From contig CM066992.1 in NCBI GenBank assembly GCA_033977485.1, positions 102,064,140-102,128,139 of the forward strand: a stretch of DNA of 64,000 nucleotides. The letters run 5' to 3'. A model generated the notes under the pieces. It did not search any database and was not told the origin of the DNA. It worked only from the letters and a program-made list of their open reading frames with translations. Shown piece after piece: positions 22,545-34,700 of the stretch. How positions within the stretch are numbered: position 1 is the first letter of the stretch; each line of letters opens with the position of its first letter. Source of the stretch: Hydrangea macrophylla. Taxonomy: Eukaryota > Streptophyta > Magnoliopsida > Cornales > Hydrangeaceae. The position numbers and the translations under genes are program-made.

Positions 22545-23321
22545 ACCCGTGCCAGAGGGCACTACTAAAAAATTGGTATTTTTTTTTGGCAATTTAACCA
22601 AGTTTTACTATCACGGATTGATCTACTACTAAATCCAAATGCAAGAATCCAATATAAAAAAATTCAAGATTTACTTTTAAAACAGTTGAAAAGAAAGTTC
22701 TTATGCGACAAAAGAGATGAAGTCCCAGATCTCCACAATAGACTTAGAACTTAGGTCTAGTGCTTTTGCCAAGAATTTCAAATATTACTATTATTATAAT
22801 GTGAGATGTGGCTCAGAGGAGGTAGTTAATTTTAAACGATCACCTTAATTGGTGTTTTCTTGACATTTTGAACAGTCCACATTTTCCATTTCATTTTTTT
22901 TAAATCAGATCTTTTCTATTGTTTTTACAAAAAAGAAAAAAATCAATAGCTGAAAATTAAGAGAGTCAACAAAAACTGAACGAAGTCTTAAACCAAAGCA
23001 AATTCCTAAATCAATGTTGGTTTTTTTGGGTTCAATTTTTCCTAAATTCCTACATTAGTTCTTTCCTATGGTCAGTATCAATTCGTGTACTCGATTCCAT
23101 GAGATTTGTTGTGTGAAGAGATTTCTTCATGAAAATAAAAGAACTTTTTTTTTAATAAATTCGACGCCACTTCTCTTCATTTTCTTGATTCAGTCTTTTG
23201 AAAAAAAATTATCTTAGTTTAAGAAGCAATATATTAATCTACTAAAATGAAGTTTTTTTTTAATTTCAAAATTAATTGAGAGAGAGAGAGAAAGATAGAG
23301 AATCTGGGATTTATGAGTGTC

Positions 23322-23370
<49 letters not shown>

Positions 23371-23512
23371 ATCAAGGATGTTTTCTGTTCTTTTTTCTTT
23401 TTCTTTCTTTCTTTCTTTCTTTCTTTTTTTTTTCGTCTGAGAGTTACTTACCAAGTGAGAGCAATATATGGGTGTCATATTATATGATAGTGATATATGA
23501 GTGTCAAATGTG

Positions 23513-23594
<82 letters not shown>

Positions 23595-23806
23595 GAGAGA
23601 TCTAGGTTTTTTTTATTTATTTTAAATTTTGACTGAGAGTTATTTACCAAGTGAGAGTGAAATCTAGGACTTAAAAATGTAATCCTCACTCTCCCAATTG
23701 AACACTACTATCTTTCTGTCCATGTCATATGTCCACGTCATATTCATTCTGTCCATGTCACATTTTGTGTGTGTCCTAATCATACAATCCTTCAATATAA
23801 TATAGA
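22545..23806 (+). mobile_element. Possible Helitron-like element rich in microsatellites
   Basis: It starts with ATTACCCGTGCC/GGGCAC, like the left-end motifs at 7477 and 8290, and may end at CAATATAATATAGAT near 23806. It contains an AT run then GA (about 23322-23371), TTTC repeats (about 23391-23436), and GT then GA (about 23515-23589). The phrase ACTTACCAAGTGAGAG near 23450 recurs as ATTTACCAAGTGAGAG near 23643. There is no coding content, and the ends are uncertain. Confidence 0.3.
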
Positions 23807-24474
23807 TATACATATATATATATATATTTATACATTAATTCTGGTAGTTATGAACCACGTTATTTTGACTTGCCAATATCTGATTTTGAATTAATATCTC
23901 ATAATTATAGTGGTTTCTACTTTTTGTGTTTGTTGCCATGAACCACGTTAGTTTTTTCTTAAAAAACAATTGTTGAAAAATCTACTCTCCTATCCCTATA
24001 TTTTTGGATATCTAATAAATGAAATTGCAGCGTGAAATTTTCAGTGTGAAATTCAGACTAATATCATATCCTAAATGGCAAAACAGCTCACCACTATTTA
24101 ACGCGACATAAGTCAAATGTCATGACATCTAGTACCAAATATGAATGATTTTACACTACAGACTTTGTTATCACAAACAAAACCAAAATCATTGTCATAA
24201 CAAAAAGGTAATATCCAAAGTTCCCAAACGACAGTATCACCCGTCAGGATACCGAATGCAGCGTAGACATGATAATACTGACATTTAGTCTTTGGACAGA
24301 AATATAATATCAACTGTAAGTGGTACTCTCTGTGTAGTGATCAAATACTGACAACCTATCAGACTATCTGGCAAAAATATTATTTTTGCAAGCGTGTCAG
24401 GACCTTGTACGGTAGGCTCAAACATGAAGCCAAACTATATCCCTATATGTTTGGTGTGAGAATGATCAGACGAC

Positions 24475-25483
24475 TGTTGGGAAATAGGGATGCCCCTTCC
24501 CTTAAGATTGCACTTGTCTTAATGAAGAGGACTTCAAATTTAACCAAGTGATGAAGAAATATGTGGGAAAAATAATGAACACAAGTAAAGAGTTTTGGAA
24601 TTCAAATACATTAAAGGAAATAGGATTACACATAACATGATTTGCTAGAAATAAAAATACTACAAATAGGATTTGCAAGTCTAAAACTAGTACAGAGCTA
24701 CTGATGCTTAAAACAAAACAAAGTTGTTGAATGCTTAAAAAAAGAAAAGGGTGCTTAATGCCTTTTCCGAGATGCGTTGATGAGTGAGAGAGTCTGCATG
24801 TTTGGCAGTCTTGATCATTTATAGATGAAAATATGAACTTCTACTTTTCCACGTGTAGACATCTCCATTAGCAGCAACCAACCCACTGACAAAGCATTCC
24901 TCCCATGAAGCCCACTCATTTGCTGCTACGTGGCTTTGTAAACAACTCCCCACTAACATATTTGTCACATGCATGGCTTATCCAATTCAGTGGTCTTGTG
25001 ACAATTCGTTGGTCATGTGGTAATTCGGTGACCTCATGTGATTCAGTGCTATGGGGGTCCACGACTTTATACCATAGCATGAGTTCGGTGGTCCCTTGAG
25101 TATCTTGAAGTTCAAACACTTTTATGACAATTCAGTGGACGTGCCACGACAATTCGGTGGACTTTAAGCAATTAGCACTTCGGTGGTCATGTTTACTCGA
25201 TGACTTCATGGCCCACTCGGTGGTCATGGTCTACTCAGTGGTCATGATGACATGTGTCACTTCGGTGCTACGGCAGTTCAGTGCTCCTCGGGCTCACCAT
25301 CTTTACATAAAACATTTATATCAAGCAGGGCACACTCTTCACCGAGGTCACCATCAATTCGGTCCCTTGTCTTCACCGAGTTCAGTCAATGTACATTTAC
25401 ATCAACAAGTTCAGTTATGTAATTGCAACCAAATTTGGTGCCAAATGTTAGATAAAAATTTGTATATTTTTGGTGCAAACACA
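24475..25483 (-). mobile_element. Possible solo LTR with CACCGAA-type repeats (tentative)
   Basis: The segment can be bounded by TG...CA (TGTTGGGAAATAGGG to GTGCAAACACA), but no target duplication supports this. Between about 24950 and 25290 the motif TTCGGTGGTC and variants recur about ten times. On the minus strand these lie upstream of CTATAAATG (24817-24825), matching the promoter layout of the better-defined LTRs in this window. Confidence 0.3.
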
Positions 25484-27582
25484 GACAGTAGCCTTACTTT
25501 AGGCTGACTCACTGCCCACATGGAAAATTAACTTGATAATTGTTACATATTTACCACCACATATACACCCATCATTCGGCCAGTTAAGAATCTTCCTTTG
25601 GGTTCAATTGTTAATCGCATGAATAACAGATATACCATCTTAATATTTCAAAAAAAATAAATTTTACACAACAGTGGTTATGTCACGCCCCGACGTAGCA
25701 TAAATAAGGAAAGTGTTTAATTTTCTTTATGGACCCGTAGGTCGCGACAGTTTGAAGGATCGATTCCGTCCCAAACGTCGAACAACAATAACAATAATAA
25801 TCAGGCCAGAGCAATCAAGGCTTACAAAAGTTTTACTAACTTATTACATCTTACGATACGGGGTCAACTAAGGCACAGACCGCCTTAACACAAAACAATA
25901 ACTTATCATCTATTACAGTCATCCTTATAAACATACAGTTTAAAACTTAAAACATATAACTTAAAATATGCAATGATGATAACAGTTTCTCTCCCAAAAG
26001 CAGCCGTTCTCAATTAGCATAGTCATAGGATTCCTCCTGATTAAAACCTGTAAAGCCTGAACACGAATGTCCAGGACGCATCAATGTCGTCAGCTTCAAG
26101 AAGCTGGTGAGTATTAAAAACATAACTTTGAATGTAAAACATACCCATTTTCCTTTTTCCATTTTTCCAGTTTTGTTAAAACAACAGTTTAACCATAGGA
26201 AGATTTCAATATAAAAGTAATAGGGAATATATTTAAAAGTCGTTCATTCATTTAAAACAAATGATCGTGTATGAGACAATGTACCACACTCATTGTAATA
26301 ACCTGCATTTTCATTTAAAATTTAATATGACATCTTTCATAATTTTGGCATTGTCATATTTAATTCAATTGGTGTGGTATGCTGATATTTTAATTTCTTG
26401 TTTAATTCACATTTAGAATTTCTTTTGGGGTCAAACTATAATTTGTAAAACCTGTGTTAAATTTCAAATCTGTATTTCAAAACGGTGAAAATATTTTCTG
26501 TTAACTCAAACTGTATTTTTATTAAACCAGAAAATCAATCTTTACACTAAAATGAATTTTCTGTATTTTTGTGGTGACCACCGCGCCCCGAAAATACCAG
26601 TTTATGTTCAAAACTGTCCATGTTGTGTTTAATTTCCCCAGATTTTGGAAGTGACTGATTTAGACATTCGCTTTATTTCCAATTATGGCAACTCATCATT
26701 GTCTTGTACCTTGTTTGGGAATGCTTAGTGTATATATGTATTCCTAAGGTCATAAGTTGTTTTTCCCAAACAACCCAATTGACCCCTACTAACCTATAAC
26801 ACCCTTTCAATCCTTCTACAGTTGAATTATATACATTCACGTATGAATTTAGTTATAGAAAAACCATGTTTAGGCTATGCATTCTTTAGTTATCCTAACT
26901 AAGTTAGAATTAAGAGTAATGGAAGAGTAAACTTGAAACAACTTGGGCACCAAGTTGTAGTTTTATTATTTATAACTCACAAGCTGCACAATTGCCATTA
27001 CACAACTGAATTTCAGAACATTAGAGAGAATACAGAGAGTTCTACAGATTTTATTTTAGAGAGAGAGGAGCTCAATCACCATAACTTGCAAAGCTTTGAT
27101 TTGGAATTCTTATTAAACTTATCTTTCTCAACAATCACTCATCTCTTAATCACAGTGAGTATTCTAAACTCACTAAGGATGTAATTTCATGTCTATTTAC
27201 TGTGTGTTTGTTTAATTTTGTAAAAACACCATGGTTGATTTACGTATGAAATTCATAGCTTGAAATCAAGATTTTCAAACCTTAATCTAAACTCGTTTTT
27301 AGAGATGAATATAGAAGATTACTGTATGTATTGACTATGGTGAAAGTTTTAGAGCCTAATTGATTCACATGAGAAAGTATATTAGAAATTAAATTTTGAC
27401 ATGTTTTAGTTTATCATAAAATTGGAGAGTTATAGTTAGAATCATGTTAAATTAACCATAGATTCTTAATCCTTGTTTAAAAAGGAAGAGATCCATATAT
27501 AATAGGACATATATGCTAACAGAATCGAAATGGGTCAAAAAGACCCCTGTTTTACTGAACCAGAGCAGTTCCTGCGGAGAAG

Positions 27583-27602
27583 ATGAAGCCTCAGCTTCAT
27601 CT
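27583..27602 (+). other. LTR hairpin preceding the GC blocks
   Basis: GATGAAGCCTCAGCTTCATC is an 8-bp perfect stem with a 4-base loop. The same stem with a changed loop occurs in the other LTRs at 35989-36008, about 38600-38620 and about 45823-45842, always next to the first GC block. Confidence 0.7.
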
Positions 27603-27883
27603 CGCGCCACGATCGCGCGCGCGAGAATCGCGCGAGCGGCCCGCGCGCGCGAGGTAGCCTTCCCCAGGCAGACGTAAGAGTTAATATATATATAATTGAA
27701 AATTTGGCTGGTCGCGCAAGCGAGGGTCGCGCGAGAACCCTTTCGCGCGAGCGATCCGCGCGCGCGACCCTGCTTTCCTCAGGCAGACAGAAAATGTTAT
27801 AAATAAAGGAAAAATGGGTTTATCGCGCGAGCGGCCCGCGCGAGCGACCGTTCGCGCGAGCGGCCCGCGCGCGCGAGGTAGTG
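27601..27883 (+). promoter_or_regulatory. Triplicated GC-palindrome block plus TATA-like module in the LTR
   Basis: Three blocks built from TCGCGCGAGCGGCCCGCGCG lie at about 27601-27657, 27710-27770 and 27820-27883. Blocks one and two are each followed by CAGGCAGAC and an AT-rich TATA-like stretch (about 27680-27695; TTATAAATA at 27798-27806). The module length is about 105 bp. The 3' LTR has the same arrangement at about 36007-36316. Function is not known; position suggests part of the LTR promoter. Confidence 0.6.
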
Positions 27884-29136
27884 CAGTTTCTGTTTTTGTC
27901 TGTTTTTCTGTTAAGGGACTGTTTGGATGAAATTTTTATACTGTTAAGGCTCTGTTTGGGAAATTAGTTGATCAGAAACTCTAATTGGTTATGTTTAAGT
28001 GATTTACACCTTGTAGTATAACTCATTAATCCCCGTACGCATGTTGTTTCTTGATTCTGCATTTTGTTTAAGTGCATACCATTCATGTGAGTTAATGGTA
28101 CATGCATGTGGGTGTTAGTCAGTGTGGAAAAGAGTAATGGTGGACGTGGTGCGAGTATGTGATTGAGTTTGTGTTGTGGTTGTGGTCGTGGTTGTGATTG
28201 TGATTGTGATTGAGATTGCGGTGGTGATTGTAGTTGAAAAAGAGGCGTGGGTATCTTTGAAATGCGACGGTGGCAAATATGGACACTCACTGGCACCCAT
28301 GGTAGTGCTAAAGTGTGGCCTACGGACACTCCCTGATAACTCAAGTCTGGATACTGTGAGAGGGGTTGCCCCGGTATTTGCATGGCGGTTAGGGTATTCA
28401 AAGTGTGAGGCATTGGACACTCCCTGGCGCCCCGTCGCTAAAGTGTGGCTATCTTAGTATTTCAAAGATACCAGGAGTAAGATAGAGGGTTGTTGTGGGG
28501 TCTGTCGAGAGGAAAGAGTCGGTAAGATGAGTGGGGTGCATTATTTCATACACGAGCATGTGTTTTAATGAATGAACAGCTTTTAATATATTCCTCGTGG
28601 TGCTCTAAAATGAATTCTTTTATGATCAAACTATTGATTTTGTAAATTGAAAATGGAAAAAGGTAATTGGGTATGTTTTACATTCAAAGTCATGTTTTTA
28701 ATACTCACCAGCTTCTCGAAGCTGACGACGTTGATGCGTCCTGGACATTCGTGTTCAGGCTTTTCAGGTTACAATCAGGAGGAATCATACGACTATGCAA
28801 ATTGAGAATGGCCGCCTTGGAATAAGAGAAACTGTTTATTTTATGCATTAAGTTTATTTGTTGGAGATTTAAACTGTTTTGTTTTAAGGATGACTGTAAC
28901 AGACACTAAGCTATTATTTTATTTTCAAGGCGGTTTGTGCCTTAGTGACCCCGGTTTATAAGATGTAATAAGATAGAAAATTTTTGTAAGCCTTGATTGC
29001 TTTACTCTGATTATTATGTTTTATTGTTTAACGTTTGGGACGGAATCGATCCTTCAAACTGTCGCGACCTACGGGTCCATAAAGGAAATTAAACGCTTTC
29101 CTTATTTATGCTACGTCGGGGCGTGACAGGATTTAG

Positions 29137-29149
29137 TGGTATCAGAGCC
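29137..29149 (+). other. Primer-binding site, initiator tRNA-Met
   Basis: TGGTATCAGAGCC, eight bases after the LTR end, matches the complement of the 3' end of plant initiator tRNA-Met, the usual primer of Ty3/gypsy and copia elements. Confidence 0.88.
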
Positions 29150-29320
29150 AGGTTATTATTTATCACAAGATAGTTTAGCCAGGTTAGGGTTTACCAGTAT
29201 AGACCCGATTCCACATTCCATTTAAGTGTTACACACCCGATGATACGACAGGGAGGATAGACTCAGAACCCAAACGCCTAAGATTATTCTGTTCTGACTT
29301 AAGTAGTACCTTTTTCAGGT

Positions 29321-29917
29321 ATGGATCCAGCTCAGCCCCTGTTTGTACCTGATCCTTTTGGAGGACATTGGGTCACGGTAGGAGCTATAGTGCCGGCCTC
29401 GGCGACCCTTTATTTCACTGCTGTGGGGCAGCGTGCAGCTGCTACTGTCGAGCTAGACCTTTGGCATCAGATTCATATATTAGGACTGGTCGACCTATCT
29501 CGTGCTCGCCTCGAGATTCTTTACTTCATAGAGATTCAGCGCTTAGTACTCGTTGAGATGGTTCGCTTGGTTAATAGCGATACCTTCTATCTTCCCCTTG
29601 AGGTTCAGGTTGTGCAGGCCCACCTTGCACAGCTGGAGGTACCTCCACCGGTCGTCCCTGCTGTTGAGGATGACGGTGACGTTGATATTGTGCTCGCTTC
29701 CATTTCCGAGGAGGATGGCTTAGGATGGGACGACTTTGCGGTCGACCTTGAGGAGGCGCTTGCACTTGAGCCAGCCTTGCCTGAGGCAGATGTCCCTGGA
29801 CCTGCTTCACTGATGACCTCTCACAGCTGTAACTTTGGGGCAGGCCCCTCCCATGTTCAGCGACTGCATCAGGCCGACTCGCTTGACCTGTTGATGGCTA
29901 CTTATGGCGATGACTGA
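29321..29917 (+). CDS. Unrecognised 198-residue ORF between 5' LTR and gag
   Basis: An intact ATG-initiated frame starting 193 bp after the 5' LTR and ending about 300 bp before the likely gag ATG. I do not recognise it. The N-terminal half is mixed hydrophobic and helical (for example LEILYFIEIQRLVLVEMVRLV at about 63-83), followed by a proline/valine linker, then a strongly acidic segment (EDDGDVDIV, SEEDGLGWDDFAVDLEEALALE). There is no cysteine knuckle, protease motif or signal peptide. TTTTTCAG directly before the ATG resembles a splice acceptor. Some plant Ty3/gypsy groups (Tat/Ogre) carry an ORF before gag; in a Tekay-like element this is not standard. It could be a coding accessory gene or captured host sequence. 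Confidence 0.55.
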   Translation: MDPAQPLFVPDPFGGHWVTVGAIVPASATLYFTAVGQRAAATVELDLWHQIHILGLVDLSRARLEILYFIEIQRLVLVEMVRLVNSDTFYLPLEVQVVQAHLAQLEVPPPVVPAVEDDGDVDIVLASISEEDGLGWDDFAVDLEEALALEPALPEADVPGPASLMTSHSCNFGAGPSHVQRLHQADSLDLLMATYGDD

Positions 29918-30220
29918 TTATTTAGATATCGCCTTGTACATATGGACTGTTTTGACTATTAGCTCTATCTCTTTTTGCAAGCTGTAATTACATGCATTAG
30001 AGTGTAGGGTAATGACCCCATTTTTGTAGCATTAACTCTTGCATGCGTCCTAACCCATGCAGATAGGGTAGGCATTGATCTGACCATACATGCTTTTTGT
30101 ATCTACTTGGCAGAAGTTATATATATAAGATATACTCTTTTGAATGTTGTTGTCATTTAAATTACTTCATAACACTGTTGCATGCATGTTTCTCATTCTA
30201 CTACCACTATCATGCATAGA

Positions 30221-33200
30221 ATGGCTGGAGGAGTCAGGAGAAACAGGAACCTGATCGAAGGAGCGCCCGAGGCTGCTGATCCTACAGGGATGTTTGAAGC
30301 GTTTATCAGACGGCTAGAAAGAATCGGTAATACGAACGACAACCGAAGAGACCGTCAAACGGGAGATAAGTTGCTAGAAAGATTCCGTGCTCTGAGGCCC
30401 GAACAGTTTGCGGGTACCGCGGAACCCTGGAAAGCGGAACAGTGGTTGAGACAGATGGACCGGATGTTTGAAGCTGTCCAATGCAACGAGATAGACAAGA
30501 GAAGATTGGCTACATTTCAGTTGACCGATGCTGCCGCAGATTGGTGGGATTCGGTCATAGCTACTATCGGGAATGGAGCTGCAACGGGAATGACGTGGAC
30601 TGCGTTCAAGGGGAGATTTTTGGAGAAGTACTTCCCGGCTACGGAGAGGCACAGAAGAGAGAAGGAATTCATGGATCTGACGCAAGGAACCAAGTCGGTG
30701 CAAGAGTACACCACAGTTCGAAAGACTGTCTCGGTTTGCCCCACACTTGGTTGATACCGAGGAGAAGAAGATCCGGAAGTTTAATCAAGGGCTGACACCG
30801 CAGATTCGCCGCTTGACTCTCGGCCACTTGGATAAATCGTTTGAAGGACTTGTTGGTTTGGCTACCGATCTGGAAGAGGATGCTCGAGTAAGCCGAAAAC
30901 AATTTGAATTCCGACCGCCTCAAAGGGGTAATTTTGGGAATAGACCACCAATGAACCGTACCCAAGGGCAGAAGAGGAATTTCGATGGAAGCAAGAAGAC
31001 TCAGGCTATTACCTATCCGACTCAACCTCGAGTAGGAGAAGGAAGTAGTAGTGGAAAGTGTTTCAACTGTGGCAACCCTGGTCATTTGGCTCGTGATTGT
31101 AAGGCACCAAGGCGTGCTACTCAGCAAGGGATAGTCTGCTTCAACTGTGGTGAACCAGGTCACATCAGCAGGTTCTGTACTGCTCCTAAGCAGGTGACTT
31201 ATGGTCAACAGGGTCAGACTCGCTTAAATGCTGTTATCCCGGATGCCGCTGGATATGATGGAACTGCGTACGAAGAAGGGAATTATGAAGAAGCTCAACC
31301 TGATCAGCAAACAGTAGAAGGTACATTAACTCTGTTTAACTCCCATGTTAAAGTGTTATTTGATACGGGTGCTGCTCTTTCGTTCATATCTGTTAATACA
31401 ATTCGGAGATTGGGTATTTTACCTCATCGCTTAGAGAAAGCCTTGAAGGCTACTTCCCCATTAGGAGCTGCAGTCAGATTAGGACACGTGTGCAAGGATT
31501 GTCCTCTACGGATAGGAGACCGTGAGATTCCATCTAGATTGATTGTCCTCTCAATGAAGGAGTTTGACATAATCCTAGGAATGGATTGGCTCACTCAGAA
31601 TCAAGCAACATTGGATTGTGCGAGGAAAAGAATCACCTTCTCCGACAATGAGAATCAGTCATTTGATTTTCAATGTAATCCTTCGGGAGATATGTTCCTC
31701 ACGAGATGTTTAGCCAACATCGAAGTCGTCAGTACAGAGGTGACAGCGTCATCTATACCTGTAGTCAAGGACTTCGAAGAAGTGTTTGAAGATGTTTCTG
31801 GTCTACCGCCCGAGAGAAGTATAGAGTTCTGTATCGAGCTTATACCGGGTACCGTACCGATCACCAAGGTTCCCTACAGAATGGCCCCCACAGAACTGTT
31901 GGAATTGAAGGAACAAGTTCAAGAGCTCGAGAACCTAGGTTTTGTACGCCCAAGTACATCGCCTTGGGGAGCACCGGTGTTATTTGTAAAGAAGAAGGAC
32001 GGGACACTCAGATTGTGTATCGATTACAGAGAACTGAACCGTGTGACTATCAAGAACAAGTATCCCTTGCCTCGGATTGACGATTTGTTTGATCAACTAC
32101 AAGGAGCTACGACATTTTCTAAGATAGACCTTAGGTCGGGATATCATCAGTTGAGGGTACGAAAAGAAGACATACCTAAGACTGCTTTCAGAACCCGATA
32201 TGGTCATTATGAATTTCTGGTGATGCCGTTTGGAATGACGAATGCCCCGGCAGTATTCATGGATTTGATGAACAGAGTGTTCAAGCCTTATTTAGATCAG
32301 TTTGTCATCGTCTTTATTGATGATATTTTGATTTATTCTAAGTCAGGAGAAGAACACGAGCAACATCTACGGATTACGATGCAGACGCTCAAGGACCATC
32401 AGTTGTATGCCAAGTTCAGTAAGTGTGAGTTCTGGTTGCAAGAAGTGAAATTTCTGGGACACAAGGTGTCATCTCAAGGAATTTCAGTAGATTCGTCCAA
32501 GACCGATGCTGTATCAAACTGGGTTAGGCCGAGCAACCCTACAGAAGTTCGGAGTTTTCTTGGACTCGCAGGCTATTACAGGAGATTCGTTGAGGGATTC
32601 TCAAAAATAGCAGCACCTTTAACTGGGTTGACGAAGAAGAATTTGAAGTTCGAATGGACAGATAAACATGAGCGAGCCTTTCTAGAGTTGAAGGAGAGAC
32701 TCACTACCGCACCGGTACTGGCAATACCCAAGCCCGATGAGAAGTTCACTATCTTTAGTGACGCATCATACCAAGGGTTAGGGTGTGTACTTATGCAAAA
32801 TGGCAGGGTGATCGCCTATGGATCCAGACAGCTGAAGCCGAATGAGTTGAACTACCCCATTCATGATTTGGAATTGGCGGCAGTAGTTTTCGCACTCAAG
32901 ATTTGGAGACACTATCTCTACGGTGAGAAGTTTGATTTATTCTCCGATCACAAGAGCCTAAAGTACTTGTTCACACAGAAAGAGTTGAACATGAGGCAGC
33001 GCAGATGGATGGAGCTGATCAAAGATTATGACTTCACGTTAGAATACCACCCGGGTAAAGCTAATGTGGTTGCTGATGCCCTGAGTCGACAGACTCGTGA
33101 GACGATCGCCTCCTTAATGGTTAGAGAATGGCAAGCTTTGGAGACTTTGGCGGAATTCGATGTACAGAGTGCTGAAGAAGGAGAAGGACAATTGTTCGGA

Positions 33201-34655
33201 TGTCTTATCTTACAGCCTGTTCTTATCGACCGCATTATTGGAGCTCAGAAAGAAGATGAGAAGTTTCAGACGTGGTTCGTGAAAATGTCAGAAAAAGACC
33301 CGACAGAATGGAAAGTGGGAGTCGATGGAGGATATCGGTGCAGGAATAGATTATGTGTGCCAGGTAATGAAGAGTTAAGGAAGGATATTCTGGCAGAAGC
33401 ACATAAGTCAAGATATACAGTTCACCCGGGAGGGACCAAGATGTACAAGGATTTGAAGAGAAATTTTTGGTGGGAAGGTATGAAGAAAGACGTGGCCGAA
33501 TTTGTATCCAAGTGTTTGACGTGTCAGCAAGTCAAAGCTGAACATCAGAGACCGTCAGGATTATTGCAACCGCTACCTATTCCTGGTTGGAAGTGGGAGC
33601 ACATTACGATGGATTTTGTAGTAGGATTACCTCGATCGCAGCAGAATCATGACGCTATTTGGGTAATCGTGGATCGATTGACGAAGTCAGCTCATTTCAT
33701 CGCTTATAGTATGACATACCCGGTAGAGAAGATGAGCCGGATGTACATACAACAAGTTGTGCGACTTCACGGTGCACCGGTGTCGATTGTGTCAGACCGT
33801 GACGCACGTTTTACCTCTGGATTTTGGGAAAGTCTGCAAGAAGCTATGGGAACTTCGCTCAAGATGAGCACTGCTTTTCACCCTCAGATAGATGGGCAGA
33901 CTGAACGTGTTAATCAGATCATGGAAGATATGCTCAGGGCTTGTGTGATCGATTTCGAAGAATCTTGGGAGACACACTTGCCATTGGTAGAATTCGCCTA
34001 TAACAACAGTTATCACACGAGTATCGGTATGGCTCCGTTCGAAGCACTGTACGGACGACCGTGTCGTTCCCCTTTGTGTTAGGCAGAAGTTGGGGATACA
34101 GAGTTGCTGGGACCAGACTTGGTTAGAGAAACCAACGAGAAGATTATTTTGGTCAAGGAGAGGATGAGAACCGCTCAAAGTCGATATAAGAGTTATGCTG
34201 ATCGACGCCGAAAGGATTTGGAGTTTAGTGTTGGAGATCACGTGCTTCTTAAGGTTTCACCAACCCGAGGAGTGATACGTTTTGGTCTCAAGAGAGGAAA
34301 ATTAGCTCCGCGTTTCATCGGACCGTTTGAGATTTTGGAACGTATCGGGAAAGTAGCTTATCGACTGGCGCTACCACCAAAGATGTCTGGGGTTCACAAC
34401 GTGTTTCACGTGAGTATGTTGAGGAAGTACATACGCGACCCCTCACACGTGGTTAGTTATGACGATATTGAGACAAGTCATAACATTTCTTACAAGGAGA
34501 GACCTGTGAAGATTTTAGATCAGAGTATCAAGAAGCTGAGGAATAAGGATATCCCATTGGTGAAGGTTCAGTGGAATCACCATGACGAGAACGAAGCCTC
34601 ATGGGAAGTTGAAGCTGATATGAGGAAGAAGTACCCGGAGTTGTTTCATGATTAG
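30221..34655 (+). pseudogene. gag-pol polyprotein with one frameshift and one in-frame stop
   Basis: Gag most plausibly starts at ATG 30221 (MAGGVRR); an upstream in-frame ATG is at 30182. The capsid-like region is open until about 30715, where the frame changes, consistent with a two-base loss. The rest is in one frame: two CCHC knuckles (about 31059-31180), protease DTGA (about 31360), reverse transcriptase with FIDD (32312-32323), RNase H starting FSDAS (about 32752), integrase zinc region (about 33400-33540) and integrase catalytic core (MDF, SDRDA, TERVNQ). A TAG at 34080-34082 separates the integrase core from the C-terminal GPFEIL region and the chromodomain-like tail ending at 34655. 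Chromodomains of this group direct insertion to particular chromatin. As it stands the element should not make a complete polyprotein. Confidence 0.92.
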
Positions 34656-34687
34656 TCAGTCTTGATTTCGGGGACGAAATCCTGTTT

Positions 34688-34700
34688 AAGGGAGGAAGGG
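34688..34700 (+). other. Polypurine tract
   Basis: AAGGGAGGAAGGG directly abuts the 3' LTR, the position needed for plus-strand priming. The same tract in reverse flanks the LTR of the element at 43584-47820. Confidence 0.88.

Larger units (their letters stand above)
26294..29128 (+). repeat. 5' LTR (2835 bp)
   Basis: TGTAATAACCTGC to GGGGCGTGACA, with TG...CA ends. It contains three GC-rich motif blocks alternating with TATA-like AT-rich stretches (27601-27883), and further on a GGACACTCCCTGG-type minisatellite (about 28276-28450). Apparent reading frames inside are low-complexity and not genes. Confidence 0.92.

Noticed and set aside
27964..28457. Open frames of up to 149 codons in the LTRs, repeated at 36400-36893
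   Set aside because: Identical because they lie in the two LTRs of one element; composition is minisatellite-driven and no domain is present.
29137..29149. Possible tRNA gene at TGGTATCAGAGCC
   Set aside because: Only the primer-binding complement is present; no tRNA body or A/B boxes around it.
30182..30754. gag as a separate intact gene followed by pol starting at 30747
   Set aside because: The downstream frame has no ATG at its apparent start and continues the capsid-like region, so one polyprotein with a frame lesion fits better.
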